A stretch of DNA of 64,000 bases from Pseudomonas sp. M30-35. GTDB taxonomy: Bacteria > Pseudomonadota > Gammaproteobacteria > Pseudomonadales > Pseudomonadaceae. This document shows positions 7,505 through 16,384 of the stretch, piece after piece. The stretch is taken from assembly GCF_002163625.1 (NCBI RefSeq), contig NZ_CP020892.1:1674001-1738000 (forward strand), given 5' to 3'. A program made the translations under genes and the position numbers. The notes under the pieces are model-generated. The model ran no database searches. It worked only from the letters and a program-made list of their open reading frames with translations, and was not told the DNA's origin. The first letter of the stretch is position 1, and each line of letters begins with the position of its first letter.

Positions 7505-8707
7505 ATGCAAACTGCCGTTCAGCCTTCGCGCCAGCTTCTTGTGCTGTTGATGGCACTCTGTGCATTGGGTGAGATATCAACTCAATTGATTATTCCCAGC
7601 CTCTCCGCATTGGAGTGGGTGATGGCGGCTAAACCGGGCAGTAGCATATTGGCGCTGTCAGTCTTCGTCGCAGCGTTCGGCTTGGGTCAACTGGTGCTTG
7701 GGCCGCTGTCTGATCGCCTGGGGCGCCGGCCGATACTGGTCGCAGGTTTGCTGGTTTATCTGGTTGCAACCTTGTGGATGCTTTTGGCTAACAGCATGCC
7801 TGAGTTCGTTGCTGCGCGAGCTTTACAAGGGCTCGGTGCTTGTGCGGCTTTGGTCATGTCCCGAGCGATTGTGCGTGATGTATGGCAGGCTCAAGCGGGG
7901 CCCGCATTGGCCCTGACCGTGATTGGCATGCTGTGCGCCATCGTTATTTCACCTGCGCTCGGCGGTGTATTGGTTAGATTGGGTGGCTGGCAAGCACCTA
8001 TTCTGTTGGCGTTTGTGGTTGCCAGCATCATTGTCTTGGTGGTGCTCGGCCGCTATCGCGAAACTAACACCCAGCTTGACCCTCAGGCGGGTAGGTTGGC
8101 AAAACTGGCCGCAAATTATGCCGACTTGCTCGACCGCTCATTTTGCGCGTTGGCCCTGACCCTGGCATTTACTTATGGCGCGATGTTTGCGGTTATCGCG
8201 GGTTCTTCGGCGGTGTATATCGGCCTGTTGCACCTGAGCCCAAGCCAGTACGGCATGACCATAAGTGCGATCGTTGCCGCACTGATTGGCGGTGCGGTTT
8301 TTACTCAGCGCACCATCACTCGACTCGGGCCAAACAAGATTGTCAGTATTGGCGTGACCTTGGTCGCGCTGGGCGGGCTCATTACGCTGCTGGTTCATCA
8401 AATCTTCGGATTATCTGTGCTCGGGCTGTCTTTACCGCAAGTCTTGGTGACCCTCGGCGGTGGCATGGTTCTGCCTGCTTCTGTTGCGGGCGCGGTGATG
8501 CCTAATGCCCATCGGGCGGGTTTGGCTGCCGGATTTATGGGTTTTGCACAAATGGCTGGGGCAACATTCAGTGGTTTGCTGCTGAGTAATCTGCAGGACG
8601 GTAGCGCCTGGACTATGGTTTTTCTCAATGCCAGCTTCGCGTTTGTTGCGTGGTCGGTTTTCCATCTGCTGCAACGTCAGCGCCGGCCTGCTACCGCCTT
8701 GCCTTAA
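7505..8707 (+). CDS. MFS drug-resistance exporter, Bcr/CflA-like
   Basis: About 400 residues with 12 predicted membrane helices, in the inner membrane. Diagnostic segments are the cytoplasmic loop 2-3 motif GPLSDRLGRRPIL and, in helix 4 to helix 5, ARALQGLGACAALVMSRAIVRDVW and ISPALGGVL, typical of the Bcr/CflA (DHA1) drug:proton antiporters. ATG 7505 is chosen because AGGAAAG precedes it and the mature family starts directly before helix 1; an upstream GTG (7451) would add 18 unlikely residues. It is divergent from the thioesterase, so both may answer the same ligand. Substrate unknown. Confidence 0.87.
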   Translation: MQTAVQPSRQLLVLLMALCALGEISTQLIIPSLSALEWVMAAKPGSSILALSVFVAAFGLGQLVLGPLSDRLGRRPILVAGLLVYLVATLWMLLANSMPEFVAARALQGLGACAALVMSRAIVRDVWQAQAGPALALTVIGMLCAIVISPALGGVLVRLGGWQAPILLAFVVASIIVLVVLGRYRETNTQLDPQAGRLAKLAANYADLLDRSFCALALTLAFTYGAMFAVIAGSSAVYIGLLHLSPSQYGMTISAIVAALIGGAVFTQRTITRLGPNKIVSIGVTLVALGGLITLLVHQIFGLSVLGLSLPQVLVTLGGGMVLPASVAGAVMPNAHRAGLAAGFMGFAQMAGATFSGLLLSNLQDGSAWTMVFLNASFAFVAWSVFHLLQRQRRPATALP

Positions 8708-8774
8708 TGTGTCTGTGCCGAAGCTAATTCCGTTGGCTAGCCTTTGATTGGCGGTGGTTCTGAAGGAGGTGCTC

Positions 8775-10178
8775 ATGAGCAATATGTACGACGTGGTGAT
8801 CATTGGCGGCGGCCCAGGTGGCTATAACGCGGCCATTCGTGCCGGTCAGTTGGGGCTTAAGGTTGCCTGTGTTGAGGGCCGTGAAACGCTTGGCGGTACC
8901 TGTCTCAACGTTGGGTGCATGCCGTCCAAGGCCTTGCTGCACGCCTCTGAGTTGTATGAAGCGGCCAGCAGCGGCGAGCTGAATAATCTGGGGGTTGAGG
9001 TGCAGCCAAGCTTGAACCTCGCGCAGATGATGAAGCAGAAAGATGCCAGCGTCAGCGCGTTGACCAAGGGTATTGAATTCCTGTTTCGCAAGAACAAGGT
9101 TGATTGGATCAAAGGCTGGGCAAAGCTTGACGGGGTTGGCAAGGTCAGCGTCAGCCATGCAGACGGAAGCCGTAGTCAGTTGCAGGCCCGCGACATCGTT
9201 TTAGCCAGCGGCTCAGAGCCAACCCCGTTGCCGGGTGTGGCCATCGATAACCAGCGAATTATTGATTCCACCGGAGCCCTTGAATTACCCGAGGTGCCCA
9301 AGCATTTGGTCGTTATCGGCGCTGGAGTTATCGGTCTGGAGTTGGGCTCGGTGTGGCGGCGTTTGGGCAGCAAAGTGACGGTGGTTGAATATCTCGATCG
9401 GATTTGTCCGGGGCTGGATAGCGAGACGGCTACTGCATTGCAGCGCACGCTTGGCAAGCAAGGCATGACGTTTAAGTTGGGAAGCAAGGTGGTCAGTGCG
9501 CAAAGCTCAACCAACAGTGTTGAATTGAAGATCGAGCCCGCGGCAGGCGGCGCGAGTGAAGTCTTGCAGGCCGATTATGTGCTGGTTGCCATTGGCCGGC
9601 GGCCGTACACCGAAGGCCTTGGTCTCGAAAGTGTCGGCATCAGCACTGATAAACGCGGCATGCTGAGTAATAAACAGCATCGCAGTGAGGTTCCGGGTAT
9701 CTGGGTAATTGGCGATGTGACCTCCGGACCGATGCTGGCGCACAAGGCCGAGGATGAGGCGATTGCCTGCATTGAGCGAATTGCCGGGCACGCCGCCGAG
9801 GTCAATTATGGGGTGATTCCCAGTGTGATCTATACCAAACCGGAGGTTGCCAGCGTCGGCAGTAGCGAGCAGGCGCTGAAGGAGCAGGGGCGTGCTTACA
9901 AAGTTGGCAAGTTTCCGTTCACGGCCAACAGCCGGGCGAAAATAAATCACGAGGCCGAAGGTTTCGTCAAAGTGCTGGCTGATGAGCGTACCGATCAGAT
10001 TCTCGGCGTACATATCATAGGCCCAAGCGCCAGTGAACTAATCGGCGAGTACTGCGTGGCCATGGAGTTTTCGGCCAGCGCTGAAGATATAGCCCTGGTT
10101 TGCCATCCGCATCCAACTCGCTCGGAAGCGTTACGTCAGGCGGCGATGAGTGTGCATGGCTGGACCATGCAGGCTTAG
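8775..10178 (+). CDS. lpd3: Dihydrolipoyl dehydrogenase (Lpd3 type)
   Basis: A 467-residue FAD-dependent disulfide oxidoreductase that reoxidises lipoyl groups of 2-oxoacid dehydrogenases or glycine cleavage, making NADH. It shows the FAD motif IIGGGPGGYNAA at residue 8, the redox disulfide GGTCLNVGCMPSK near 40, the NAD motif VIGAGVIGLELGSVWRRLG near 180, the second FAD motif VIGDVTSGPMLAHKAEDE and the C-terminal catalytic HPHPTRSE. From memory it closely resembles P. putida Lpd3, the third, non-complex-bound isoform, and no E1/E2 genes adjoin it. ATG 8775 follows a perfect AAGGAGG; the upstream TTG is less likely. Confidence 0.93.
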   Translation: MSNMYDVVIIGGGPGGYNAAIRAGQLGLKVACVEGRETLGGTCLNVGCMPSKALLHASELYEAASSGELNNLGVEVQPSLNLAQMMKQKDASVSALTKGIEFLFRKNKVDWIKGWAKLDGVGKVSVSHADGSRSQLQARDIVLASGSEPTPLPGVAIDNQRIIDSTGALELPEVPKHLVVIGAGVIGLELGSVWRRLGSKVTVVEYLDRICPGLDSETATALQRTLGKQGMTFKLGSKVVSAQSSTNSVELKIEPAAGGASEVLQADYVLVAIGRRPYTEGLGLESVGISTDKRGMLSNKQHRSEVPGIWVIGDVTSGPMLAHKAEDEAIACIERIAGHAAEVNYGVIPSVIYTKPEVASVGSSEQALKEQGRAYKVGKFPFTANSRAKINHEAEGFVKVLADERTDQILGVHIIGPSASELIGEYCVAMEFSASAEDIALVCHPHPTRSEALRQAAMSVHGWTMQA

Positions 10179-10204
10179 GGAAACGGCAAGCTCTGCCGCA
10201 TACC

Positions 10205-10239
10205 AAAAAGCCCGTCAGGTTTGGCCTGACGGGCTTTTT
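10205..10239. terminator. Bidirectional terminator between lpd3 and katA
   Basis: AAAAAGCCCGTCAGG and CCTGACGGGCTTTTT form a perfect inverted repeat around a 5-nt loop, with A- and T-tracts on the outer sides. It ends both convergent transcripts. Confidence 0.95.
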
Positions 10240-10252
10240 ACATTGCTAGTAT

Positions 10253-11686
10253 TTACAGCCCAAGTGCCTTCACTAAGCCCGCACCGTAGGCCGGGTCAGC
10301 CTTGGTGCAGTTGTCGACGTGGCGCTGTTTGATTGGATCGGGTACGCCGTTCATGGCGCGTGCAGTGTTATCGAACAGCGCTTGCTGTTGCTCTGGGCTC
10401 ATCAGGCGGAACAGATCGCCTGGCTGCTCGTAGTGATCATCATCAACTCGGTGATCCCAGGCTTTGGCGTCGCCATCAAGTGGTAATGCCGGTTCGGCCA
10501 GTGCTTGGTGGTCGGCCCATTCGCCTTGGCTGTTGGGCCAGTAAGCGATTTTCGAGCCGAGGTTGCCATCGGTGCGCATACCGCCGTCGCGGTGATAGCT
10601 TTGATGCGGGCAGATCGGCGCGTTGACTGGGATGTGGTTGAAGTTAACGCCCAGACGATAGCGCTGTGCGTCGCCGTATGAGAACAAGCGTGCTTGCAGC
10701 ATCTTATCTGGCGAGAAACCAATGCCGGGCACGATGTTGGCTGGCGAGAAGGCTGCCTGCTCGACCTCGGCAAAGTGATTTTCGGCGTTGCGATTAAGCT
10801 GCATGACGCCGACATCGATCAATGGATAGTCGCCATGTGGCCAAACCTTGGTCAGATCGAATGGGTTGTGCTTGTGATGGCGCGCCTGCTCTTCGGTCAT
10901 GACCTGAATGCGCAGCTTCCAGGATGGGAAATCGCCCGCTTCAATGCTCTCGTAAAGATCGCGCATGCTGCTTTCGCGGTCTTTACCGACTACGGCTTCA
11001 GCTTCGGCGTCAGTCAGGTTGTCGATGCCTTGCAGGCACTCAAAGTGAAACTTGACCCAAACCCGTTCATTCGCTGCGTTGAGCATGCTGAAGGTGTGGC
11101 TACCGAAACCATGCATATGCCTGAAGTCTTTCGGGATGCCACGATCGCTCATGACGATGGTCACCTGATGCAGTGCTTCGGGCAGTAGGGTCCAGAAGTC
11201 CCAGTTGCTGGTGGCGTTGCGCATGCCGGTGCGCGGATCACGCTTGACCACGTGATTGAGGTCGGGGAAGCGCATAGGGTCACGGAAGAAGAACACCGGC
11301 GTGTTGTTGCCAACGAGGTCCCAGTTGCCTTCTTCGGTGTAGAACTTCACGGCGAAGCCACGAATATCACGTTCAGCGTCAGCGGCGCCACGCTCACCGG
11401 CAACCGTTGAGAAGCGTAAAAAAAGCGGGGTTTCTTTGCCGACTTTAGAAAACAAAGCAGCGCGTGAATATTGGCTGATGTCGTCGGTCACGGTGAAGGT
11501 GCCGTAAGCGCCAGAACCTTTCGCGTGCATGCGTCGCTCAGGGATTACTTCGCGGTCGAAGTGAGCGAGTTTCTCAATCAACCAGATGTCTTGCATGAGG
11601 GCTGGGCCACGGGGGCCAGCAGTTTGTGTGTTGAGGTTATCGACAACAGGTGCGCCAGTGGCGTGGGTCAGGCTTTTCTCGGTCAT
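10253..11686 (-). CDS. katA: Catalase, KatA-type small-subunit monofunctional haem catalase
   Basis: A 477-residue clade-3 catalase. It has the active-site His in [13 protein letters not shown], the catalytic Asn in [14 protein letters not shown], and the haem Tyr ligand in [14 protein letters not shown] near residue 335. The N-terminus ([19 protein letters not shown]) closely follows P. aeruginosa KatA. It lacks the C-terminal flavodoxin-like domain of large catalases and has no signal peptide, so it should be cytoplasmic. ATG 11686 has AGGA upstream. It converges with lpd3 through a shared terminator. With ahpCF it forms the H2O2 defence of this segment; OxyR control is expected from the family, but I could not place a box. 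Confidence 0.96.
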   Translation of the reverse strand: MTEKSLTHATGAPVVDNLNTQTAGPRGPALMQDIWLIEKLAHFDREVIPERRMHAKGSGAYGTFTVTDDISQYSRAALFSKVGKETPLFLRFSTVAGERGAADAERDIRGFAVKFYTEEGNWDLVGNNTPVFFFRDPMRFPDLNHVVKRDPRTGMRNATSNWDFWTLLPEALHQVTIVMSDRGIPKDFRHMHGFGSHTFSMLNAANERVWVKFHFECLQGIDNLTDAEAEAVVGKDRESSMRDLYESIEAGDFPSWKLRIQVMTEEQARHHKHNPFDLTKVWPHGDYPLIDVGVMQLNRNAENHFAEVEQAAFSPANIVPGIGFSPDKMLQARLFSYGDAQRYRLGVNFNHIPVNAPICPHQSYHRDGGMRTDGNLGSKIAYWPNSQGEWADHQALAEPALPLDGDAKAWDHRVDDDHYEQPGDLFRLMSPEQQQALFDNTARAMNGVPDPIKQRHVDNCTKADPAYGAGLVKALGL

Positions 11687-12322
11687 TGCTGCGTTCCTAG
11701 TTATTGATTTGGCTCTGCAGGGAGTGACTCTGAAACGGCTGTGGCTATGTTGTTCAGAGGCTCTTGGTATGTTCGGCGGACTCTATACAACCCTTGATAA
11801 TTTAGCTGTTTAGTCAATGGCTCAAGCTAATCAGCTTAGCGCATGGCTTGCGCTATTTTTTGATGTACGTCATTAGCCTAGACCGCCTTTGCTGCTCAAC
11901 GTTACTAATGACGCTTTCTTTACATCCTCTTCCTCCGTTTTTCACACCTTCGTTGAGTCGTTATCCCGCAGTTCTCTGACTGGCGGGTTCTGGTGTTTAC
12001 TGGCTGTTAGTTAACCTTGGTGCAGTGAATAAACTTGTATGAAGCTCGGTCCAGTTTTGTGGCTGATGGCTTAATGCTATGTAGGATGTTTCGGTGCTTT
12101 TGAATTGCAACCATCGTAAAGTTAGGCACCGCACACTTTGGCTCCGTCCTGTGTTTATATTACTTTTAGTCATTACTCTTAATGGGTTACGAGCCTGTTA
12201 CCAGCTGCTTTGGGCCGTAACTCGACTGATATGAGGTGGCTGAGAACAACTCCTATTTACTAGCCAGAGAAGATTGGCATTTTGCCTCTTCTGGGCTTAG
12301 TTATTTTTTATACGAGGTTGCT
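11687..12322. other. 636-bp intergenic region between katA and the molybdenum hydroxylase operon
   Basis: No convincing protein gene. A plus-strand hairpin AGCGCA/TGCGCT (11838-11854) followed by T6 looks like an intrinsic terminator although no plus-strand gene precedes it. An imperfect hairpin (about 12263-12294, CCAGA...TCTGG) followed by a T-rich stretch lies just before the first hydroxylase gene and could attenuate the leader. Both divergent promoters must lie here. Confidence 0.5.
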
Positions 12323-12775
12323 ATGCATACACTTTCGATCAATGGAACTGAACAACAAGTTGATGTGCCTGGCGACATGCCGCTGCTGTGGGTATTGCGT
12401 GATGTGCTGGGTATGACCGGCACCAAGTTTGGGTGTGGCATTGCTCAGTGTGGAGTTTGCACTGTGCATGTTGATGGCAATCCGGTGCGCTCCTGTGTGT
12501 TGCCGATCAGCGCCGTCGTTGGTCACGACATCACGACGATTGAAGCCATTGGTGAGACCGAGATCGGCAAGAAGGTTCAAGCTTCGTGGCTTGAGCATGA
12601 AGTCGTTCAGTGCGGCTATTGCCAGTCGGGCCAGGTTATGGCTGCTGTGGCTTTGCTTGAGAAGCAGCCCGATGCAGATGACTCCGCGATTGATGTGGCC
12701 ATGGCAGGTAACCTTTGCCGCTGCGCCACTTACACGCGCATTCGTGCTGCGATTAAAAGCGTCAGCCAGGCTTAA
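12323..12775 (+). CDS. Small [2Fe-2S] subunit of a molybdenum hydroxylase (IorA-like)
   Basis: A 150-residue iron-sulfur subunit with two [2Fe-2S] domains. The N-terminal plant-ferredoxin-like domain carries [17 protein letters not shown] and a Cys in PVRSC. The C-terminal helical domain carries [12 protein letters not shown] and [11 protein letters not shown]. It resembles the alpha subunit of isoquinoline 1-oxidoreductase and passes electrons from the Mo centre. I chose ATG 12323 (GAGG upstream) over a GTG 30 codons earlier because the family starts at the first beta strand. The large subunit follows after 14 bp and a cytochrome after that, forming one operon. The true substrate could be an N-heterocycle or an aldehyde. 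Confidence 0.9.
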   Translation: MHTLSINGTEQQVDVPGDMPLLWVLRDVLGMTGTKFGCGIAQCGVCTVHVDGNPVRSCVLPISAVVGHDITTIEAIGETEIGKKVQASWLEHEVVQCGYCQSGQVMAAVALLEKQPDADDSAIDVAMAGNLCRCATYTRIRAAIKSVSQA

Positions 12776-12789
12776 GGAGCAATTTACTT

Positions 12790-14970
12790 ATGGTAAAGCC
12801 AAGCTTTAAATCATCTCGTCGACGCTTTTTGCAGGGCAGTTCTCTGGCTATGGGCGGGTTGGTATTGAGTACCTGGTTGCCCCCGCTGGTTGCGCGCAGT
12901 GCGGCGGCTGAAGCCGTTGCTTCGGGGCGTCTCGGTGAACAAAGTGCTACCGGCTATGGCGCTTTTGTGCGGGTTGGGCATGATGGCCGGGTAACCGTTA
13001 TTTCGCCCAAAATCGAGATGGGGCAGGGCACGCATACCGGCATTGCCATGATGGTGGCAGAAGAGCTCGAAGTCAGCCTTGATCAGATTGAAGTGGTCGA
13101 TGCGCCGCCAAATGCCGAGCTGTACAGCGACTCATTGCTGGAGTTTCAGGGAACCGGTGGTTCAACCGCAACGCGTGTTACTTGGGAGCCATTGCGCCAG
13201 GCCGGTGCAACGGCGCGAATCCTGTTGATTCAAGCCGCCGCGCTAGGCTGGAAGGTTGCGCCGAGCCAGTGCCACGCTGAGAACGCAGTGGTCTTTGGTC
13301 CCAATGGTTTGCGAGCGGGTTATGGCGAGTTGGTTGATGCGGCCAGCGCTTTGCCGGTGCCCACTGATGTGCCGCTTAAAAAACCTGATCAGTTCAAGGT
13401 TATCGGCAAACCCCTGCAGCGTGTTGATACGCCAAACAAGGTCAATGGCAAAGCTAAATTCACCATCGACCTGAATGTTGCTGATATGCAGATTGCCTCG
13501 ACACTCACTTGTCCTGTGCACGGCGGCACCTTGCGTAGCATTGACGACAGCGCCGCGCGTAAAGTGTCGGGGGTGCGTGATGTGGTCAAACTGGACAACG
13601 CCGTCGCGGTTATCGCCAGTAATTATTGGGCCTGCCAGCAGGGGCTCAATGCTCTGAAAATCGACTGGGATCTGGGCGCCAATGCTTCAATTAACTCGGC
13701 TGAGCTAGACCAAGCCCTGCAAGACGCCAGTAGCCGTGACGGTGTTATTGCCCATAAATCAGGCGATATCACCGCCAGCTTGCAGTCGGCCAGCAGCCAG
13801 TTTGAAGCAGTTTATGAGCAACCCTTTTTGTCCCATTCGCCACTTGAACCTATGACCTGCGTTGCCCATGTTCGTCCCGATGCCTGCGAGCTTTGGGTGG
13901 GTACTCAGGTGCCGGTGTTCGCTCAGCAGACTGCTGCGCAAGTCACGGGTTTGGCCCCGGAAAAAGTTACCGTGCATAACCAGTTGATTGGTGGAGCTTT
14001 TGGCCGGCGGCTGGATTTTGACTTTATTACCCAGGCGGTGGCCATCGCCAAGCAGGTCAGCTACCCGATCAAGCTGATCTGGAGCCGGGAAGAGGACATG
14101 ACTCATGATATGTACCGTCCTCACTACGTTGACCGCATGAATGCTGCGTTCGATGGCGACAAGCTGCAGGGTTGGCAACATCGCATCGCCGGGGCATCGG
14201 TATTGGCCCGTTATGCTGGCAGTCTGCCGGACAATGGTGTGGATGCTGATGCAGTGGAAGTGGCGATTGAACCGCTATACGCCATGGACAACTTGCAGGT
14301 GCACTACATCCGCGAAGAGCCGAAAGCCATCCCCGTTTCGTGGTGGCGCGGGGTGGGCCCGTTGCGCAGTACCTTTGCGATCGAAAGTTTTATTGATGAG
14401 TTGGCCCACAACGCCAAAGCTGACTCAATTGAATATCGCCTCAAACTGATGCAGGACCAGCCGCGTGCTCAAGCGGTGCTGAAAACCCTCGCTGAAAAAG
14501 TCGACTGGAAAGCGCCGTTACCTGCTGGCCATGGCCGGGGAGTGTCGGTAGGCGCCGTGTTTGGTAGCTTTGTTGCGACCATGGTTGAGCTGGAGATGGT
14601 GGGCGATAAAGGCGTGCATTTCAAACGTCTGGTTAGCGTTGTTGATTGTGGTCTCGCGACTAACCCAACCTCGATTTCCGCGCAGATTGAAGGCGGTACT
14701 CTGTTTGGTTTATCGGCCGCGTTTTTCAACGAAATTTTGATCGAACAGGGACAGGTCCAACAGACCAACTTCGATAATTATCGTCAAATACGAATCAATG
14801 AAGCGCCTCCAGTTGAAGTACATCTGTTACCAAGTCTCGAAGCTCCGGGGGGTATCGGTGAGGCGGGGACCGCGCTCATTGCACCTGCGTTGGTCAATGC
14901 ACTGCATGCTGCGTCTGGTACGCGTATACGCCGCTTACCGTTGATCCGTGCTGGATACTTCATTGTTTAG
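12790..14970 (+). CDS. Molybdopterin-binding large subunit of a periplasmic Mo hydroxylase (IorB-like), Tat-exported
   Basis: A 726-residue xanthine-oxidase-family catalytic subunit. It begins with a twin-arginine signal (SSRRRFLQGSSLAMGGLVL), so the folded enzyme with its partner is exported to the periplasm. Landmarks are SPKIEMGQGTHTGIAMMVAEEL (split into a first and a second Mo-cofactor loop), GGAFGRRLDFDF, SWWRGVGPLRS and the C-terminal GGIGEAGTALIAPA with the presumed catalytic Glu. It matches the single-chain IorB/aldehyde-dehydrogenase type rather than three-subunit xanthine dehydrogenases. It is translated just before the triheme cytochrome, the probable electron acceptor. Substrate unknown: isoquinoline-like heterocycles or aldehydes. 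Confidence 0.9.
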   Translation: MVKPSFKSSRRRFLQGSSLAMGGLVLSTWLPPLVARSAAAEAVASGRLGEQSATGYGAFVRVGHDGRVTVISPKIEMGQGTHTGIAMMVAEELEVSLDQIEVVDAPPNAELYSDSLLEFQGTGGSTATRVTWEPLRQAGATARILLIQAAALGWKVAPSQCHAENAVVFGPNGLRAGYGELVDAASALPVPTDVPLKKPDQFKVIGKPLQRVDTPNKVNGKAKFTIDLNVADMQIASTLTCPVHGGTLRSIDDSAARKVSGVRDVVKLDNAVAVIASNYWACQQGLNALKIDWDLGANASINSAELDQALQDASSRDGVIAHKSGDITASLQSASSQFEAVYEQPFLSHSPLEPMTCVAHVRPDACELWVGTQVPVFAQQTAAQVTGLAPEKVTVHNQLIGGAFGRRLDFDFITQAVAIAKQVSYPIKLIWSREEDMTHDMYRPHYVDRMNAAFDGDKLQGWQHRIAGASVLARYAGSLPDNGVDADAVEVAIEPLYAMDNLQVHYIREEPKAIPVSWWRGVGPLRSTFAIESFIDELAHNAKADSIEYRLKLMQDQPRAQAVLKTLAEKVDWKAPLPAGHGRGVSVGAVFGSFVATMVELEMVGDKGVHFKRLVSVVDCGLATNPTSISAQIEGGTLFGLSAAFFNEILIEQGQVQQTNFDNYRQIRINEAPPVEVHLLPSLEAPGGIGEAGTALIAPALVNALHAASGTRIRRLPLIRAGYFIV

Positions 14971-14980
14971 GGATGAACAC

Positions 14981-16213
14981 ATGAGCTATTTGAAAAACAC
15001 CCTTGTGCTTCTAGGTTTATCTGTTGCAACGGGTAGCGCGATTGCTGCTGGCGCTGATGCGGCGTTGATCGAGAAAGGCGCATATCTGGCCAAAACAGCA
15101 GATTGCGTTGCCTGCCACACCACCGAGAAGGGCAAGCCATTTGCAGGCGGTGTCGAATTTGAGCTGCCATTTGGCTCGTTGTTTTCGCCCAATATCACTG
15201 CGGATGTGGAAACCGGAATTGGTGCTTGGAGTGATGATGATTTCGTCAGCGCCCTGCAAGAAGGGGTGGGTCGCGACGGTAAGCATTATTACCCGGCGTT
15301 CCCCTACACCTCGTATACCTTGATGCCTAGAGATGAAATTTTGGCGATCAAGGCGTACTTGTTCAGTTTGCCAACGGTTAAACAAGCACCGATTGAAAAC
15401 ACCTTATCGTTTCCGTTCAACCAACGATGGGGCATGTTCTTCTGGAATGCGTTATTTCTCGATAACCAGCGTTATGAGCCGAATAGTAAACAGTCGGCCG
15501 AGTGGAACCGTGGTGCCTATCTGGTTCAAGGTCCCGGTCACTGTGGTGAGTGCCATACACCTCGGACCCTGTTCCAATCGCTCGATTCAGATAAGCAATT
15601 GGCGGGTGCGCCAATTGAAGGCTGGCATGCTTACAACATCAGCTCGGATCCGCTGAAGGGGATTGGCGCCTGGTCGATCGAAGACCTCACTGATTACATG
15701 GCCAAGGGCTATTCCTCAGGTAACGGCTTTGCTGGCGGGCCAATGGCTGCGGTGGTTGAGCACAGCTTGAGCCAACTCACCCCCGCAGACCAAAAAGCCA
15801 TTGCCGTGTACCTGAAAAGCACTCCGGCGCAAACAACTGGAGTGGCTCGTGCGGTACCCAAGGATCTCAGCGCTAGAGCTGTGGTTGCCGATGATCTGGG
15901 CAGTAGAGTTTTTGCCAAGGCTTGCGCCTCATGTCACCGCTGGGATGGTGAAGGCAATCAGAGTCCGGTGGCCAAGCTGGCTGGGCTGAAAACTGTGAAT
16001 GATCCAAGCGCTGCAAACTTGCTCGGTGTCCTGCTCAATGGCCACATGAACCGTGATGGGCCAGTTGATCAACGCATGCCGAGCTTCGCCAAAGGCTATA
16101 ACGATCAGGAACTGGCTGCCGTGAGCACCTTCGTCCTTAAACATTTTGGCCAGAGTGATGCGGTGATTACACCGGAGGCCGTAGCAGAGCGGCGCAAGGT
16201 GCAAAGCCACTGA
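14981..16213 (+). CDS. Triheme cytochrome c subunit of the Mo hydroxylase
   Basis: A 410-residue protein with a Sec signal peptide (SYLKNTLVLLGLSVATGSA, cleavage near AAGAD) and three CxxCH haem sites: CVACH, CGECH and CASCH. This is the layout of cytochrome subunits of membrane-bound alcohol, gluconate and aldehyde dehydrogenases. It should carry electrons from the Fe-S subunit to the quinone pool or a terminal oxidase. ATG 14981 lies 10 bp after the large-subunit stop; an in-frame earlier codon at 14948 lies inside that gene and is not needed. No C-terminal membrane helix is visible, so attachment is uncertain. A terminator follows at 16257. Confidence 0.9.
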   Translation: MSYLKNTLVLLGLSVATGSAIAAGADAALIEKGAYLAKTADCVACHTTEKGKPFAGGVEFELPFGSLFSPNITADVETGIGAWSDDDFVSALQEGVGRDGKHYYPAFPYTSYTLMPRDEILAIKAYLFSLPTVKQAPIENTLSFPFNQRWGMFFWNALFLDNQRYEPNSKQSAEWNRGAYLVQGPGHCGECHTPRTLFQSLDSDKQLAGAPIEGWHAYNISSDPLKGIGAWSIEDLTDYMAKGYSSGNGFAGGPMAAVVEHSLSQLTPADQKAIAVYLKSTPAQTTGVARAVPKDLSARAVVADDLGSRVFAKACASCHRWDGEGNQSPVAKLAGLKTVNDPSAANLLGVLLNGHMNRDGPVDQRMPSFAKGYNDQELAAVSTFVLKHFGQSDAVITPEAVAERRKVQSH

Positions 16214-16256
16214 TTGAGCGTTTCCTGTACACCATTCGCGTGAACCATTAATACCG

Positions 16257-16290
16257 CCGGGCTTCGATTATCGAGGCTCGGTGTTTTTTT
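16257..16290 (+). terminator. Terminator of the Mo hydroxylase operon
   Basis: CCGGGCTTCGA (16257-16267) pairs with TCGAGGCTCGG (16271-16281) through a 3-nt loop with two wobble pairs, followed by a T7 run. Confidence 0.88.
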
Positions 16291-16384
16291 GTGGCGATGA
16301 TTATATCCATCACAGAGTGAAACCAAGCATCTGCTTGGTGCTATTGTTTGAGTTCCTAAAGTGTTCAGCGAGAGAACAAAAACA

